Source: Choricystis sp. odSpoLacu1 (taxonomy: Eukaryota > Chlorophyta > Trebouxiophyceae). Taken from it: a stretch of DNA of 64,000 bases. The notes under the pieces are model-generated. The model saw only the letters and a program-made list of their open reading frames with translations, searched no databases and was not told the DNA's origin. Numbering within the stretch: position 1 is the first letter of the stretch; every line of letters starts with the position of its first letter. Shown here piece after piece: positions 20,906 to 31,500 of this stretch. The position numbers and the translations under genes were made by a program. The stretch lies in contig OY253658.1 of the NCBI GenBank assembly GCA_958009055.1, forward strand, positions 310,001 through 374,000. Direction: 5' to 3'.

Positions 20906-21133
20906 TTGGTGTTTTTCTGGGGCGAGGAGGGGACCGCAGCGGTGCACGCGCGCGAGCCGCGCGCGCGTGTGTGCGTGTGAAGGGCTGGCTGCTGGCGCGC
21001 GGAAGACGAGCCCCCAGGTGGCGCGGCGAAAGAAGTGCACGCGCGAGAAGAAAAAAACGGTGTTGCCGAAAAAAAAACGCTCACTTGCCGACGACCTTTT
21101 CAGAGAGGGGCCCTTGCGCCCCCCCCCCCCGCT

Positions 21134-21162
21134 CCACACACACACACACACACACACACACA
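21134..21162. repeat. (CA)n microsatellite in the RING gene 5' leader
   Basis: About 14 CA units follow a C-run, 36 bp before the proposed ATG of the RING gene, in the divergent promoter shared with RBM22. Confidence 0.85.
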
Positions 21163-21198
21163 TCTCCCCACACACTCTGCAAACCGGCCTCTCCCACA

Positions 21199-22525
21199 AT
21201 GTCGGACGCCGGCGCCGACCCCCCCCCCTCCCCCTCCCTTCGAGGCCCTCTTCTGCCATGAGTGCGGCAGTGTCACCCGCCTCAACGACGCCTACCGCGC
21301 CACCCACCCCTCCGACGATGACCTGGTCTGCGTGTGCGGTTCCGGGTTCGTGGAGCGCATGGCGGAGCGGGCGGCGCTGCGGCGCGCGGCGCGCGGCGCG
21401 CGCGGCGCAGCGCGCGGGGGGCGGCGCGCCGCTGCTCGTGGAGCTGCCGGTGGGGGCGCCCGGCGCCCTGGTGGCGGCGTTGGAGACCACGATGGCTGGG
21501 TTGATGGGGGGAGGGGGCAGAGGCGCAGGGTGAGTGGGAGAGAGGGTGGGATCGGGCTTTGACCGTCGTGCGGCAGCGATGGGCGCTGGCCAAACCAGGC
21601 ACCCACCCCACCCCACCCACCCACCCACACCAGGTTTGCCACCATGGGCGACTACGCCATGGGAGACCTGTCCCAGCTGGCCGAACGCCTGGCCGCGCAG
21701 CAGGGGACGACGGTGACCCCCGCCAGCGATGACGCGGTCGCGGTGTTGAAGAGCGACCTCCGCCCCGTCCGCCCCGCGGACGCGCCCCCCGCCCCCGAAT
21801 CGGCCGGCGGGGGCGGCGGCACGCCATCCGCTGCTGCTGCTGCGAGCGGCAGTGGAGGACAGGAGCCAGTCATGCCGGCCTCGACGCGCTGCGCCCCTGC
21901 GGCAGCGCGCGTCGGCGACCCGTGCGCCGTGTGCCGCGACGAGTATGCGGAAGGCGACCGCGTCGCTCAACTGCCGTGCAGCCACTGCTTCCACCCGCAC
22001 TGCCTGTGGCCGTGGCTGGAGGGGGCGGCGACGTGCCCCGTGTGCAGGGCGGCGCTGCCGGCGGGCGAACCGCGGCGCGTGCCGCCGGCTGCTGCCGCGG
22101 CGGGGGGCGACGGCGACGGCGACGCCGCGCCAGCCGCTGGCCCGCGCATGGTGGGCGTGCCCATGGGTGTGCCCATGGACGCAGCCGGCGTGGCCGCCCT
22201 GTTTGGCGGCCTGCTGGGCGGCATGGGCGGCGGCGGCGGCGGCGGCGGCGTGGTCGGCGGCGGGGGCGTGTTGGCGGGCGGTGGCGCCCCCGCCGGCGGC
22301 GCCGCCCTCGGCCCCCTCACCGTGGACGACTTGATGGCCCGCCTGGAGAGGGAGCTGCAACGCCAGCTGGGGCGGGCGAGAGGTGTGGGCGGCGAGTCGG
22401 AGGAGGAGGAGGACGCCGCCGCCGCCGCCGACGAGTCGGGGTCCTGGCTGGACGACGAGGAAGACGGCGACTCCTACACCGACGACAGCGACGACTACAC
22501 GACGGAGGAGGAGGGGGGACGGTAA
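21199..22525 (+). CDS. RNF126/RNF115-like RING-H2 E3 ubiquitin ligase, frame breaks at homopolymers
   Basis: The proposed start is MSDAGADPP (21199). After a C10 run (21219-21228) the frame shifts into ALFCHECGSVTRLNDAYR and LVCVCGSGFVERM, the N-terminal zinc ribbon of this family. A second shift at a G6 run (21416-21421) gives LLVELPVGAPGALVAALETTMAG. The GTGAGT donor at 21530 and CAG acceptor at 21631-21633 lead to FATMGDYAMGDLSQLAERLA. The RING-H2 finger is CAVCRDEYAEGDRVAQLPCS then HCFHPHCLWPWLEGAATCPVC. Gly-rich and acidic tails follow, ending at 22525. Beyond it, other frames continue with very acidic low-complexity sequence to about 22970, so the true C-terminus may be longer. Family members ubiquitinate mislocalised or membrane proteins. 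Confidence 0.72.
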
Positions 22526-22982
22526 AGAGGGCGACGACTCCGAGGCGGGCAGCGGCAGTGAGGAGGGGGGGGGGCGACGACGACGACGGCGCGTCGTGGG
22601 AGACCGACGCGAGCGGCACGAGCGGGCCGCCCCCCCCGGCGGCGGAGGCGCCCCCCCCGCCCGCCAGCGCGGGTGGCAGCGGCGACGAGGAGGGCGGCGC
22701 CCCCCCCCCCCCCCGCACCGGGCGACTCGGGACGCGGCGTGGCTGCGCACGCGGCCGCCTCACAAGGCCAACTCTGACGAGCCCTCGTCAGCCCTGTCCC
22801 CGCCCCCGCCCCCCGCCCGCCGACCTGGGGGCTGATGTGGCGGTGTACGACCCGGCCGCGGAGGAGGAGGCGGCCGCTGCGGCGCCCCCGCGCGGGGGAG
22901 GGTTGCTGGCTGCCCCCGCGGCACTCGCGCGAGCGGCCCTCGGCCTGTGGTGGGGGGGGCGGCAGTGGCCAGCAGCAGGCGT

Positions 22983-23013
<31 letters not shown>

Positions 23014-23087
23014 GAGAGAGAGAGAGAGGTAGAGAGAGAGAGAGAGAGGGAGAGAGAGAGAGAGAGGGAGAGAGAGAGAGAGAGAGG

Positions 23088-23173
<86 letters not shown>

Positions 23174-23365
23174 GAGAGAGAGAGAGAGGGGAGAGAGAGA
23201 GAGAGAGAGGGAGAGAGAGAGAGAGAGAGGTGTGTGTGTTTGTGTGCTTTCTTTCTTCTTCAGGCTGCGTGTCTGCGTGTGTGTGTGTCCTCTTTCTGCC
23301 CTTGCCACCCGTTTCCACACAAAAAAACACACAAAAAAACGCACGCTCTCTCTCCCCCCATACTC
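22526..23365. other. Post-RING region: possible C-terminal extension and long GA repeat
   Basis: From 22526 to about 22970 acidic/Pro-rich reading (GDDSEAGSGSEEGG, ASWETDASGTSG, ADVAVYDPAAEEEAAAA) appears in alternating frames around G runs. This fits continuation of the RING protein if run lengths are wrong. The GA microsatellite and a GT/T-rich segment with the 3' end of the opposite gene follow. Confidence 0.45.
22981..23229. repeat. (GA)n long microsatellite, about 250 bp
   Basis: GAGAGA units are interrupted regularly by GAGG steps over about 250 bp. Apparent ORFs here, rich in Arg-Glu dipeptides or in Ser-Leu on the other strand, are artefacts of the repeat. The tract is purine-strand-biased throughout, so triplex formation is possible. 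It sits close to the assembly gap. Confidence 0.95.
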
Positions 23366-23483
23366 TCAGTTCCGCTTGGCCGTCTGCCCCGTCTTCTCCG
23401 CCGGCAGCGGCCGGTTGAACCCGCCCTTGCGGTTCATGTACTGCCTCGCCTTGCGCGTCGTCTCCTTTTTCACCCCCCCCCCC
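23366..23483 (-). CDS. 3' end of an unidentified gene, cut by the assembly gap
   Basis: Reading leftward from the gap, one frame gives a basic C-terminus VKKETTRKARQYMNRKGGFN, then RPLPAEKTGQTAKRN and stop at 23368-23366. The density of Lys/Arg and the RKGGFNRPLP motif look like a nucleolar or RNA-binding protein tail, but I do not recognise the family. The coding strand enters a C10 run and then N, so the upstream frame is uncertain. Confidence 0.45.
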
Positions 23484-23683
23484 NNNNNNNNNNNNNNNNN
23501 NNNNNNNNNNNNNNNNNNNNNNNNNNNNNNNNNNNNNNNNNNNNNNNNNNNNNNNNNNNNNNNNNNNNNNNNNNNNNNNNNNNNNNNNNNNNNNNNNNNN
23601 NNNNNNNNNNNNNNNNNNNNNNNNNNNNNNNNNNNNNNNNNNNNNNNNNNNNNNNNNNNNNNNNNNNNNNNNNNNNNNNNNNN
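23484..23683. other. Assembly gap of 200 N
   Basis: Exactly 200 N, a conventional placeholder length, next to a C10 run. The real gap size is unknown, and the missing sequence should contain most of the minus-strand gene ending at 23366. Confidence 0.98.
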
Positions 23684-23760
23684 GAATGCGAAGACTGAAT
23701 CGACACAACTCTGCCGTCTGCTTTCCTGTGTCCGGGCCCTCCCCTCTCCGCCTCCTTTCT

Positions 23761-25786
23761 ATGAAACTCGCCAGCCGCCGGACGACCGTCTGTGCGCGTG
23801 CTGCCATCACCTCGGCCGTGCGCACACCGTCCTCCCGCGCCGCGCCGCTCCCCGTTCGGCGCTCCGTGGTCGTGTCGCTGCGCGACCGTCCTGTTGGTGT
23901 GAAACCCCCGATGGCGACGCCCAGCGTGGGTGAGTTTGTAGGACGAGTGTGAACTGGGACGGATGGGTGGCGTTGGGGGCCGGTGGAGAGAGCACGGTGG
24001 CGAAAACAACCTGCGCACGCAGCCGTCGCCGTTTTTTTTCGTCGGTTTCACGCGTCGACACACACAACCCCACCCCACTCCCCTCCAGCCGCCGCCGCTG
24101 CCGCCCCCGGCACGCGCGCCCTCATCTCCGTCTCCGACAAGACGGGCCTGGTGGAGTTGGGGCAGGTGAGTGTGTTTGTGTGTGCGGTTGGTGCGGTCTT
24201 GCTCCCTCGTTGCTCTCCTCTTTTTGCCCACACAAACAACTCACACACACACTCACCAGGGCCTCGTCTCCCTGGGCTACGATATACTGTCCACCGGCGG
24301 CTCCGCCTCCGCCCTGGCGGCGGCGGGGGTGGCTGTGACTCCCGTCGACGCGATCACGGGTTTTCCCGAAATGCTCGACGGCCGCGTCAAGACGCTGCAC
24401 CCCGCCGTCCATGGCGGCCTGCTGGCCCTGCGCGACTCGCCCGCCCACATGGCGGCGATTGAGGGGGCGGGCATCGCCCCGATTGATGTGCTGGTGGTCA
24501 ATCTTTACCCCTTCCGCGCGACCGTCACGTCCACCCCGCCCCCCGCGTACGATGTCGCCGTCGAAAACATCGACATCGGGGGGCCCGCCATGATTCGGGC
24601 GGCCGCCAAGAACCATGGCTCCGTGGCTGTGTGTGTCGACCCGTCTGACTATGGAGAGTTGTTGGCGTCTCTGGCCTCCGCCTCTGCTGCCGACGCCACC
24701 GCGTTCAAGCGCAGGCTCGCCTGGAAAGCCTACCAACACACCGCCACCTATGACGCCACCGTGGCGGAGTGGATGTGGGGCCAGGTGGGGGGTGAGGAGC
24801 CCGCGCCCGCGCTGACTGTGCCGCTCACCCTGCTGGGCGGCCTGCGCTACGGCGAAAATCCGCACCAACCCGCCGCCGTGTACGCGGATGCCTCCCTGGC
24901 CGAAGTGGGGTTGGGTGGTGTCGCCACCGCCACCCAGCACCACGGCAAGGAGATGAGCTACAACAATTATCTGGATGCTGACGCAGCCTACGCGTGCGTG
25001 TGCGACCTGCCCACACCCGCCTGCGTCATTGTCAAGCACACCAACCCCTGTGGCGCCGCCTGCCGGGATGATTTGAAAGAAGCGTACCGGCTGGCGGTGG
25101 AGGCGGACCCGATTTCCGCGTTTGGCGGGATCGTCGCGTTCAACCGCCCCGTCGATGAAGCACTGGCCGCCGAGATCCGGGAGTTCCGGTCCCCCACGGA
25201 TGGCGAGACGCGCATGTTTTACGAGATCGTCATCGCGCCCGGGTACACGCCGGAAGGGCTGGCCAAGCTGCAGGGCAAGTCCAAGACGCTGCGCATCTTG
25301 GAAGCGCCGCCGCGGCCGCCGACGGGGCGCTCCCTGCGCCAAGTCGGGGGTGGCTGGCTAGCCCAGGACGCAGACTCGCTGGCTGCAGCGGATGTTAAGT
25401 TCGAGCCTGTGTCGAAAATCAAGCCGACGGACGCTCAACTCGCCGACCTGCGGTTTGCGTGGACGATTGCCAAGCACGTCAAATCCAATGCCATCGCCAT
25501 CGCCAAGAACGGGGCCCTGCTGGGCATGGGGTCGGGCCAGCCCAACCGTGTCAAATCGGTGCAGATCGCGCTGGAGAAGGCGGGCACGGACGCCAAGGGC
25601 GCGGCACTGGCGTCCGACGCGTTCTTCCCTTTCACGTGGGGTGATTCTGTCGAAATCGCGTGCCAGGCGGGCGTCGCGTCGATCGCGCACCCGGGTGGGT
25701 CGTTGCGGGACGCGGACGCGGTCGAGTGCTGCGACCAGTATGGGGTGGCGCTGGCGACGACGGGCGTGCGCCACTTCAAGCACTGA
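23761..25786 (+). CDS. PURH: Bifunctional AICAR transformylase / IMP cyclohydrolase (PurH/ATIC), probably plastid-targeted
   Basis: Three exons: 23761-23929, 24089-24165 and 24260-25786, with GTGAGT donors and phases agreeing. The leader MKLASRRTTVCARAAITSAV is Arg/Ser/Ala-rich with no acids, as in plastid transit peptides; an in-frame upstream Met at 23686 also exists. The cyclohydrolase domain begins TRALISVSDKTGLVELGQ, then ILSTGGSA, GRVKTLHPAVHGGLL and VVNLYPF. The transformylase domain has LRYGENPHQPAAVYAD, the catalytic Lys-His in VIVKHTNPCGAA, DPISAFGGIVAFNRPVD, and the end region FFPFTWGDSVEIACQAGV and IAHPGGSLRD. It catalyses the last two steps of de novo IMP synthesis using 10-formyl-THF. 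Total is about 590 residues. It converges with the serpin gene. Confidence 0.94.
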
Positions 25787-25900
25787 TTTTTTTTTTTTCG
25801 TGTGATCCCGATCGTTTTTTTACTTTCATTCTTCAACAAACGTGCTCTCTCTCTCTCTAATACAGCACACACAGATCGCATCTAACGCCCCCCCCTACAC

Positions 25901-27142
25901 TCACAGCTCCGTCCCGCGCGCCGACGCCGTGGCCCCCGGTGGCACCAGCCCGCCGGGCGCCGCGCTCGCGACCGCACCGCTCGCGCCACCACCCTCTCCC
26001 ACCCATTCCGCCACGCTGGCCACGCGCCCGACAAATAGCCACGCCCTGGACTCGACGTGGCGCACGCCAAACAAAAAGGGGCGGTCCACGCACAGGTCTT
26101 CGGGGGCGGAGAGGATGGCACGCGTCATGGCGACGGCGGTTGCCGCCGCGGCTTCCGTGCCGGCTTCATCCACATCCACCACCACTTTGTGCAGGACGTC
26201 GGACACGGGGGGCGGGGGCGGCGACCCGGGAGCCAGCATGGGGGCGAAGTCGGCGCCGGTGGAGAAGGGGGCGGTCACCCCTGCCGCCACGAGCGCCGTC
26301 TTCAAATCACCCCCCCACTCAGCACTGAACTTGGGCAGCGTCAGCGCCACGCCCGCAATGGGCACCATCCACCCGGTGCCATCGTTGGCGGGGGCAGCGT
26401 CCGTGGCCTCGACAGCAGCCAGTGTGGCAGCGGGCGGGGTGGTGGCATCGTGGGGCAGCGCCACCACCGCCTCATGCCCCCCCCCCGCGTACGGCAGCCT
26501 GATGGCACCCGCCAGGGACGCGTTGGCAGCATACTGCACCCCCTTGCACAGGCGGCGCATGCCGTGCGCGTGGATGGTGGTGGTGGGGGAGAGGGTGAAG
26601 CGCAGCGGGCGCGACGCTTTCGGGTCAAAAGCGACTTGCCACGCGCCCTTGAAGTACAGCGCGTTGGCCAGCACGACCACGGCACGAGCCGCCACATCGT
26701 CCGGCACGATAGAGGTGATGCGGCCGCGCGTGGTGGAGGCGGCCCAGGCGTTGATGTCGGCGGCAGAGGTCAGTGGCCGCGCGACCGCCCCCAGCGTCGC
26801 CACCTCCTTCAAATATCCCTCCCCAAACGTCACGCCTTTCCGTGCCCACACCCCGTTGGCGCACGCGATGGTGGGGCCGCCCGTCGGCGCTGCGTCGGCG
26901 AGCGCGGTGGTCGCCAGCGACGCGACCGCGGCGGCGCCGCCGCCGAGGAGGGAGGACAGTTGGGCAGCTGACGCAGAGTCTGGTTTTGTGCCAGCCGCCA
27001 GCAGGGCCAGAACACACGCCACGGACGCGGGGGACACGAACACGGACGTGGAGGGTGGCGTCGGGGCCAGCGCGGACAGCAGTGCTTGAGCAAGCGTCGA
27101 CGTCGCGGCGGCGGCGGTGGATGGGTGCGGTGGCGGTGACAT
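25901..27142 (-). CDS. Serpin (plant/algal-type serine/cysteine protease inhibitor)
   Basis: Single exon, 413 residues from MSPPPHPSTAAAATS; a longer in-frame start exists at 27265. Serpin core motifs: VFVSPASVACVLALLAAGTK, then NGVWARKG, ALYFKGAWQVAFDP, and MVPIAGVALTLPKFSAEW. The reactive-centre hinge EAGTEAAAATA fits the inhibitory consensus (Gly at P15, Thr at P14, Ala P12-P9, Thr P8). The loop continues VAMTRAILSAPEDL, placing Arg at P2, or at P1 if the loop is one residue different. The end DRPFLFGVRHVESRAWLFVG is the usual B/C-barrel strand. There is no signal peptide, so a cytosolic role against intracellular proteases is likely, as for plant AtSerpin1. It is head-to-head with the secreted-protein gene, 164 bp apart. 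Confidence 0.9.
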   Translation of the reverse strand: MSPPPHPSTAAAATSTLAQALLSALAPTPPSTSVFVSPASVACVLALLAAGTKPDSASAAQLSSLLGGGAAAVASLATTALADAAPTGGPTIACANGVWARKGVTFGEGYLKEVATLGAVARPLTSAADINAWAASTTRGRITSIVPDDVAARAVVVLANALYFKGAWQVAFDPKASRPLRFTLSPTTTIHAHGMRRLCKGVQYAANASLAGAIRLPYAGGGHEAVVALPHDATTPPAATLAAVEATDAAPANDGTGWMVPIAGVALTLPKFSAEWGGDLKTALVAAGVTAPFSTGADFAPMLAPGSPPPPPVSDVLHKVVVDVDEAGTEAAAATAVAMTRAILSAPEDLCVDRPFLFGVRHVESRAWLFVGRVASVAEWVGEGGGASGAVASAAPGGLVPPGATASARGTEL

Positions 27143-27306
27143 TGAACGCACACGGATCGACTGTCGACACGGGGGCCGCGGCAAGGCGCGGGAGGCGGAG
27201 GGGAGCGTGGTGGAGGGCGAGACGAATTCAGGCCTATGCGGGCCGAGAAGTGATGGCGATTGCAAAGCCTAAGAAACGCACCTGTTTTTTTTGAATTCGC
27301 TCTCCG

Positions 27307-28332
27307 ATGAGCCGGCCCACCCTGGCGGCCGTGCTGGCCGTCGCCGTCGCCGCGGCGACGGTCCAAGCCTGGCCCGAAGCCGACGGCGGCCCCCGCTTCC
27401 TGTTTGAGCGGCCGCTGATTCGACTGCCGCGCGCGCGGCTGGCTGCCTCCCTGCCGCCCGGCTGCTCCAGCCTGGCCGGGCCCGCCTGCCTGTATGGTCG
27501 CAGTGGCGACGACGATGATGCAGAGGAGGACGACGGCGACGGCGTCGTCGCACCATCCGCCGCGGTCGACCCCAATGGAGGCTTCCAGGTGCTCGTCCTC
27601 CCCCCCAACGACGCTGCGGTGGCGGCCATCATGCGTGGCGATGCAGAAGGGTGCGTGTGTGTTTGTGTGTGGTGTTGGAGCGTCGGGAGGCGGCGGGCAT
27701 GCACCTTTTCCAACGCCACCTTCCCACACAGCGCTGCCGCCGCCCTCGACCTGGCCTCCGCCCGCGTCGTCTACCAGGGCAACGCAGGCGATGGAGACGC
27801 AGAATCCGTGGCCGCCGCCGTGGCGGGCGCCGTCGCGGCGGGCGGCGAGGGCGTGCCCGCCGCGGGCGCCGCGCTGCGCCACCACTTGGCTTCTGTCCTC
27901 GGGGCGGCCCAGCAGGCGGCGGCTGCGGCGGCAGCACCACGAATTGACGCACCTCCCGCCCCGCGAGCCGCGCTGGACGTGGTGGAGGGACGGTTGGGGG
28001 ATGCAGCCGCCCCGGCCGCCCGCGCGGTGGCACCACGCGCCGCCGCCGCCTCAACCACCGATCCTCCCCCTCCCGAGCCCGGCCTGGCCGCCCTGGATGA
28101 CGCCGACCCGGCGGCACCCCCCCCCGAGGGCGCGCCGTTGGCGGGGTGGCCCCCGGGCGGGGTGGCGGCGCCCCCTGATGACACCCCTTTTCCTCCCCAC
28201 AACGCGACAACAGTGGGCGACTGGGACGCGGGGGACGTGAACGATGACGATGCCTACTATGATGACGACTACTATGACGACTATGAGGAGGACCCGCTGG
28301 ACGAGATCGACCCGTTGCGAGGAATGAGGTGA
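27307..28332 (+). CDS. Secreted or lumenal Ala-rich protein with Asp/Tyr-rich tail, unknown family
   Basis: The N-terminus MSRPTLAAVLAVAVAAATVQ then AWPEADG is a classical signal peptide with likely cleavage after VQA. One short intron (27651-27731, 81 nt, GTGCGT...ACACAG) is divisible by three and lacks in-frame stops, so the unspliced reading inserts a false Cys/Val-rich segment. The mature part contains an acidic Asp/Glu stretch, FQVLVLPPNDAAVAAIMRGD, and long Ala-rich helices. The C-terminus is strikingly acidic and aromatic (DDDAYYDDDYYDDYEEDPLD). I recognise no domain. The tail could bind calcium or serve in a cell wall or in the ER lumen, but there is no retention signal. Function unknown. 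Confidence 0.65.
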   Translation: MSRPTLAAVLAVAVAAATVQAWPEADGGPRFLFERPLIRLPRARLAASLPPGCSSLAGPACLYGRSGDDDDAEEDDGDGVVAPSAAVDPNGGFQVLVLPPNDAAVAAIMRGDAEGCVCVCVWCWSVGRRRACTFSNATFPHSAAAALDLASARVVYQGNAGDGDAESVAAAVAGAVAAGGEGVPAAGAALRHHLASVLGAAQQAAAAAAAPRIDAPPAPRAALDVVEGRLGDAAAPAARAVAPRAAAASTTDPPPPEPGLAALDDADPAAPPPEGAPLAGWPPGGVAAPPDDTPFPPHNATTVGDWDAGDVNDDDAYYDDDYYDDYEEDPLDEIDPLRGMR

Positions 28333-28598
28333 AAAAGAAAAAAAAAGTGTTTTGTTTTGTCGTTCTCTGTCCGCCTGCCTTGTAGCCTTGACTGTTTTTT
28401 GTTGTTGAACAACTTGCAGACACATAAAAGATCGCCGATTTCGGAATCACAATGTAAAATGAAAAACAAATAGAGAGGGTACACGGTGGCGAGGGCGGAG
28501 CGAAAAAAGAAAGACGGGGCGCGAGGCTGCACAGCAGCCCGGCGCCAGAGACACAGAGAAAAGACGCACACACACACACACACAATACCTCTCTCAAC
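28333..28598. other. Convergent 3' region
   Basis: This is an A/T-richer interval between two convergent stop codons (secreted protein and FAB1), with A9 and T-rich runs and a CA repeat near 28566-28583. No coding signal is seen. Confidence 0.45.
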
Positions 28599-31500
28599 TC
28601 ACACCACGTCACCGTCGACGTCGTCATCGTCGTCGGCAGCCGTCAGGGGCGCGCCATCACCAGGCAGCTGCCCCCCTGGCACCGCCGCACAGCCGGGGGG
28701 TGGGTCTGACCACCCGGGCACTGCCGCAAAATAGGACGCCAGCGCCCCCACAAGCCGGGACGCGTACCTGTCGGGCGACTGCACGGTGCCGGCGGGCGGG
28801 GGGGCGCCTCCGGCCGGTGTCGGCGCGCGCGGCGCGCCGCCGCCTGGGCCGACCGCTGCCGCCGCGGCTTTGGCCCACCTTTCCACGCGCTTGTCCCACG
28901 TGTACTGGCGCAAGTAGTCGACGACACCGACGACCAGGGCGGAGTGAGGTGGAGGAGGAGGAGGAGGGGGGGGGCGGTGGCGGCGTGCCGCGGCGGCGTT
29001 CGCTCACCGCCGCTGTTTCCATCACCGCCCGCCTCTCCCCACCACCCGCGGGCACCAGCCCCGCCAACAACGAGTAGTCCATCACCCCCGCCCCCCGCAG
29101 CAGGGCGGCATCGGCTGCCAGGCCGGCCGTGAGGGCTGCGTAGGCGGTCGCTGTGAGCGGGGGCGCGGCTGCCGCAGCTGCGCGCGCAGACAGGTCGCCA
29201 TCGTGCAGGGCGGCCCCCACGTCCACCGCGTCCCCGCCGGAGGCGCCATTGCCACCAGCGCCTCCCAGCGCGACATCGGTGCCTTTGAGATCGTAGACCG
29301 CGGTGGGCGGGGGGCGGCCGGGGCGGGGGCGCAACAGGTTCTCCATCACGATCAGGTCGACCGTGCTGCCGCCACTGCCGCCGCCGCCGCCCCCGCCCGC
29401 GATCGCCCCTACTGTCACTGTGTACACACCCAGGATGCGGCCCAACATAGAGCGGGAAGCTTCAGACCCCACCCGGTCAAAATACGAGGGCGCCAAATCG
29501 CAAAACGCGGCGCGCTCTCGCGGGCGCACTTCTTTTATGATCAAGCACCCGTCCGCGCTCTTGGCGAAGCGGGCGCCCGACTTGCCGCCTGCCGGGGACC
29601 AGGGCAGGGTGCGGGCCAGGGAGGCGCGGTAGCCGGCGTCTCCGCCGGCGACGGCGCGGGAGCGCAGGGCCGCAAAGTGGGGGGCGTACCAGTGGCGCAC
29701 CCTCAACTCTGCGCCGCCCGCGCCCGGTGCATCGTCCACAATCGCCGCCTCAAAGTGGGGGGAGGGGCCGGGGAGGGAGGTGGGGGGCGTGGCCGCGCCC
29801 CCGCCCGCGGGCAGGGCGTCGACCGCGGCGGCAAGCGCGGCAGGCGCCGCGTCGGTGTCGGCCACCGCTCCGCGCCCCGACCCGCTGCCGCCCACCGCGG
29901 CTTCCACGATGCTCGTCCACCCGTCCACAAAGGCGGCGTGGGGCGCTCCCGCCAGGAAGTAGGCGACGATGGAGGCGGGGTCGTCGTCCCGGACGACGGG
30001 TGCGGGCGCGCCGCGTGCGGGGGGGGGGGGGGAGGAGGGCGCGTGCGCCCAGGCGCACGACGCGCGGCGGGGGGTGCGCGCTCCCGCGCGCGCTGCTGCC
30101 CCCTCCCGGCAACACGTACACGCCGGCCGGGCACTCGTCAGGGGCCAGCACGCCCGCTGGCAGGGACCGCAGGCGGGCCAACGCGGCAGGCGAGGGCGGG
30201 GCAGCCAGCTCGTCGAGCGCAGACGCGGTCGACAGTGGCGGGTCGGGGTCGCCGCTGCCGCCCCCTTTCTCCTTGCCCACCGCGGACAGGGCGGGCCCCA
30301 GGGCGGCCGCCAGGGCGGCCCGCACTGCAGCCAGCGCACCCCCTCCATCGGGCGGGGTGGCGCCCCTACCCCCGTCGTGGGAGGGGCGGCGCGAGCCGGT
30401 CGCCGCGTCGCCGGTGTCGGAGCGCGGGGTGGTCGCCGTCGACGACAACGACGCGTCGCCGCCGCCGCGGATCGCCAGCCGGCGCCGCGCCAAGTCGGCG
30501 GGGGTGGGGGTCAACAGGCTGGCAGCGCGCACCCAGGCGGGGACGACGAGAGGGGCGCCCGCGTCGCCGTCGTCGGGCGGTGGCGGGGGCGGCACGGCGT
30601 CGTCGCCGTGCGCGCGCGCGTCGGCGCGCGCGCGCGCGCCTCTGCGTCTGCCCGCTCCAGCAGCCCCTCATCCCCCAGCCGCGCCGCCCACGCGGCCACG
30701 ATCTTGGTGAGTGTCCTGCGGGCGCCGGCCAGGGCGGAGACGGCGGCTGCCGCGGCTGTGGCGGCGGCTGCGGCGTCGGCGGCGCAGTCCGCGGCGTCGC
30801 ACGCGGCATCCACCGCGCTCACCGCCACCCCCACCGCGGCCGCCAGGGCGGCCCTGTCGCCCGCCAGCACGGCCGCCAGGTGGGGCGCCGCCGCGCGAGC
30901 CCGCGACGATGCTACGTCGACCGCCCCCGCTGCCAGGGTGGCCAGCGCGGCGTCTGCATCGACAACCAGCGCCGCGGTTTCCCCACGCAGCGCGGCCGCG
31001 CGGTCGCAAGGCGCGGGCGCGACCGGCCCGGCAGGCGGCTCCAGGGATGCCACGTCCAGGGGGCGCACCGCGAAGCGAGCCACTGAGCGACTGCACGCGA
31101 TGAATAGGTCGGCATCGCGCAGCGGGGCCAAGGGGGAGGGTGGCGGTGGCGGCGGTGGCGGCGGCGCGCGGCGCAGCCAGTTGCTGCCGCGGCGTGGTGG
31201 CTCTGCCGCCACCGCCGTGGGCGGCGGCACGCCAAGCCAATCACAGCCAAACGCCAGCTCCAGCAAGTGGGCCAGCGACAGCGCCGCCGCCTCGGGTGAC
31301 AGTGGCACCCGGCGCGCGGCAGGCGGCGGCGCGCCGAGGCCGTGCGCGCGCCACAACCACCACCCGCTGCCCGTCAGAGCGTCGCCCGCGGGCAGCCGCC
31401 CCGCGGTCAGGGTGACGCGCCACCGGGAGTGCAGGAACACGCGCACATGCTCTGCCGGGTGGGCGGCGCACGCGCCCACGCCGCACGCGTCGGCGTCGGC

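Noticed and set aside
20318..22750. 810-residue open frame on - strand
   Set aside because: It merges RBM22 exon 1 with its intron, the divergent promoter and the RING antisense strand; only the 20795-20905 portion is coding.
22947..23345. Frames rich in Arg-Glu or Ser-Leu dipeptides near the GA tract
   Set aside because: They are only translations of the (GA)n microsatellite.
28905..29000. An intron between FAB1 METAAV and VVDYLRQ
   Set aside because: GTGAGC exists as a donor but there is no AG acceptor before the conserved block; a one-base shift in the G9 run gives a continuous Pro-rich loop instead.
29203..31086. 627-residue open frame on + strand over FAB1
   Set aside because: Antisense shadow with Gly/Arg-rich sequence and no recognisable motif, while the minus strand carries intact FAB1 motifs.
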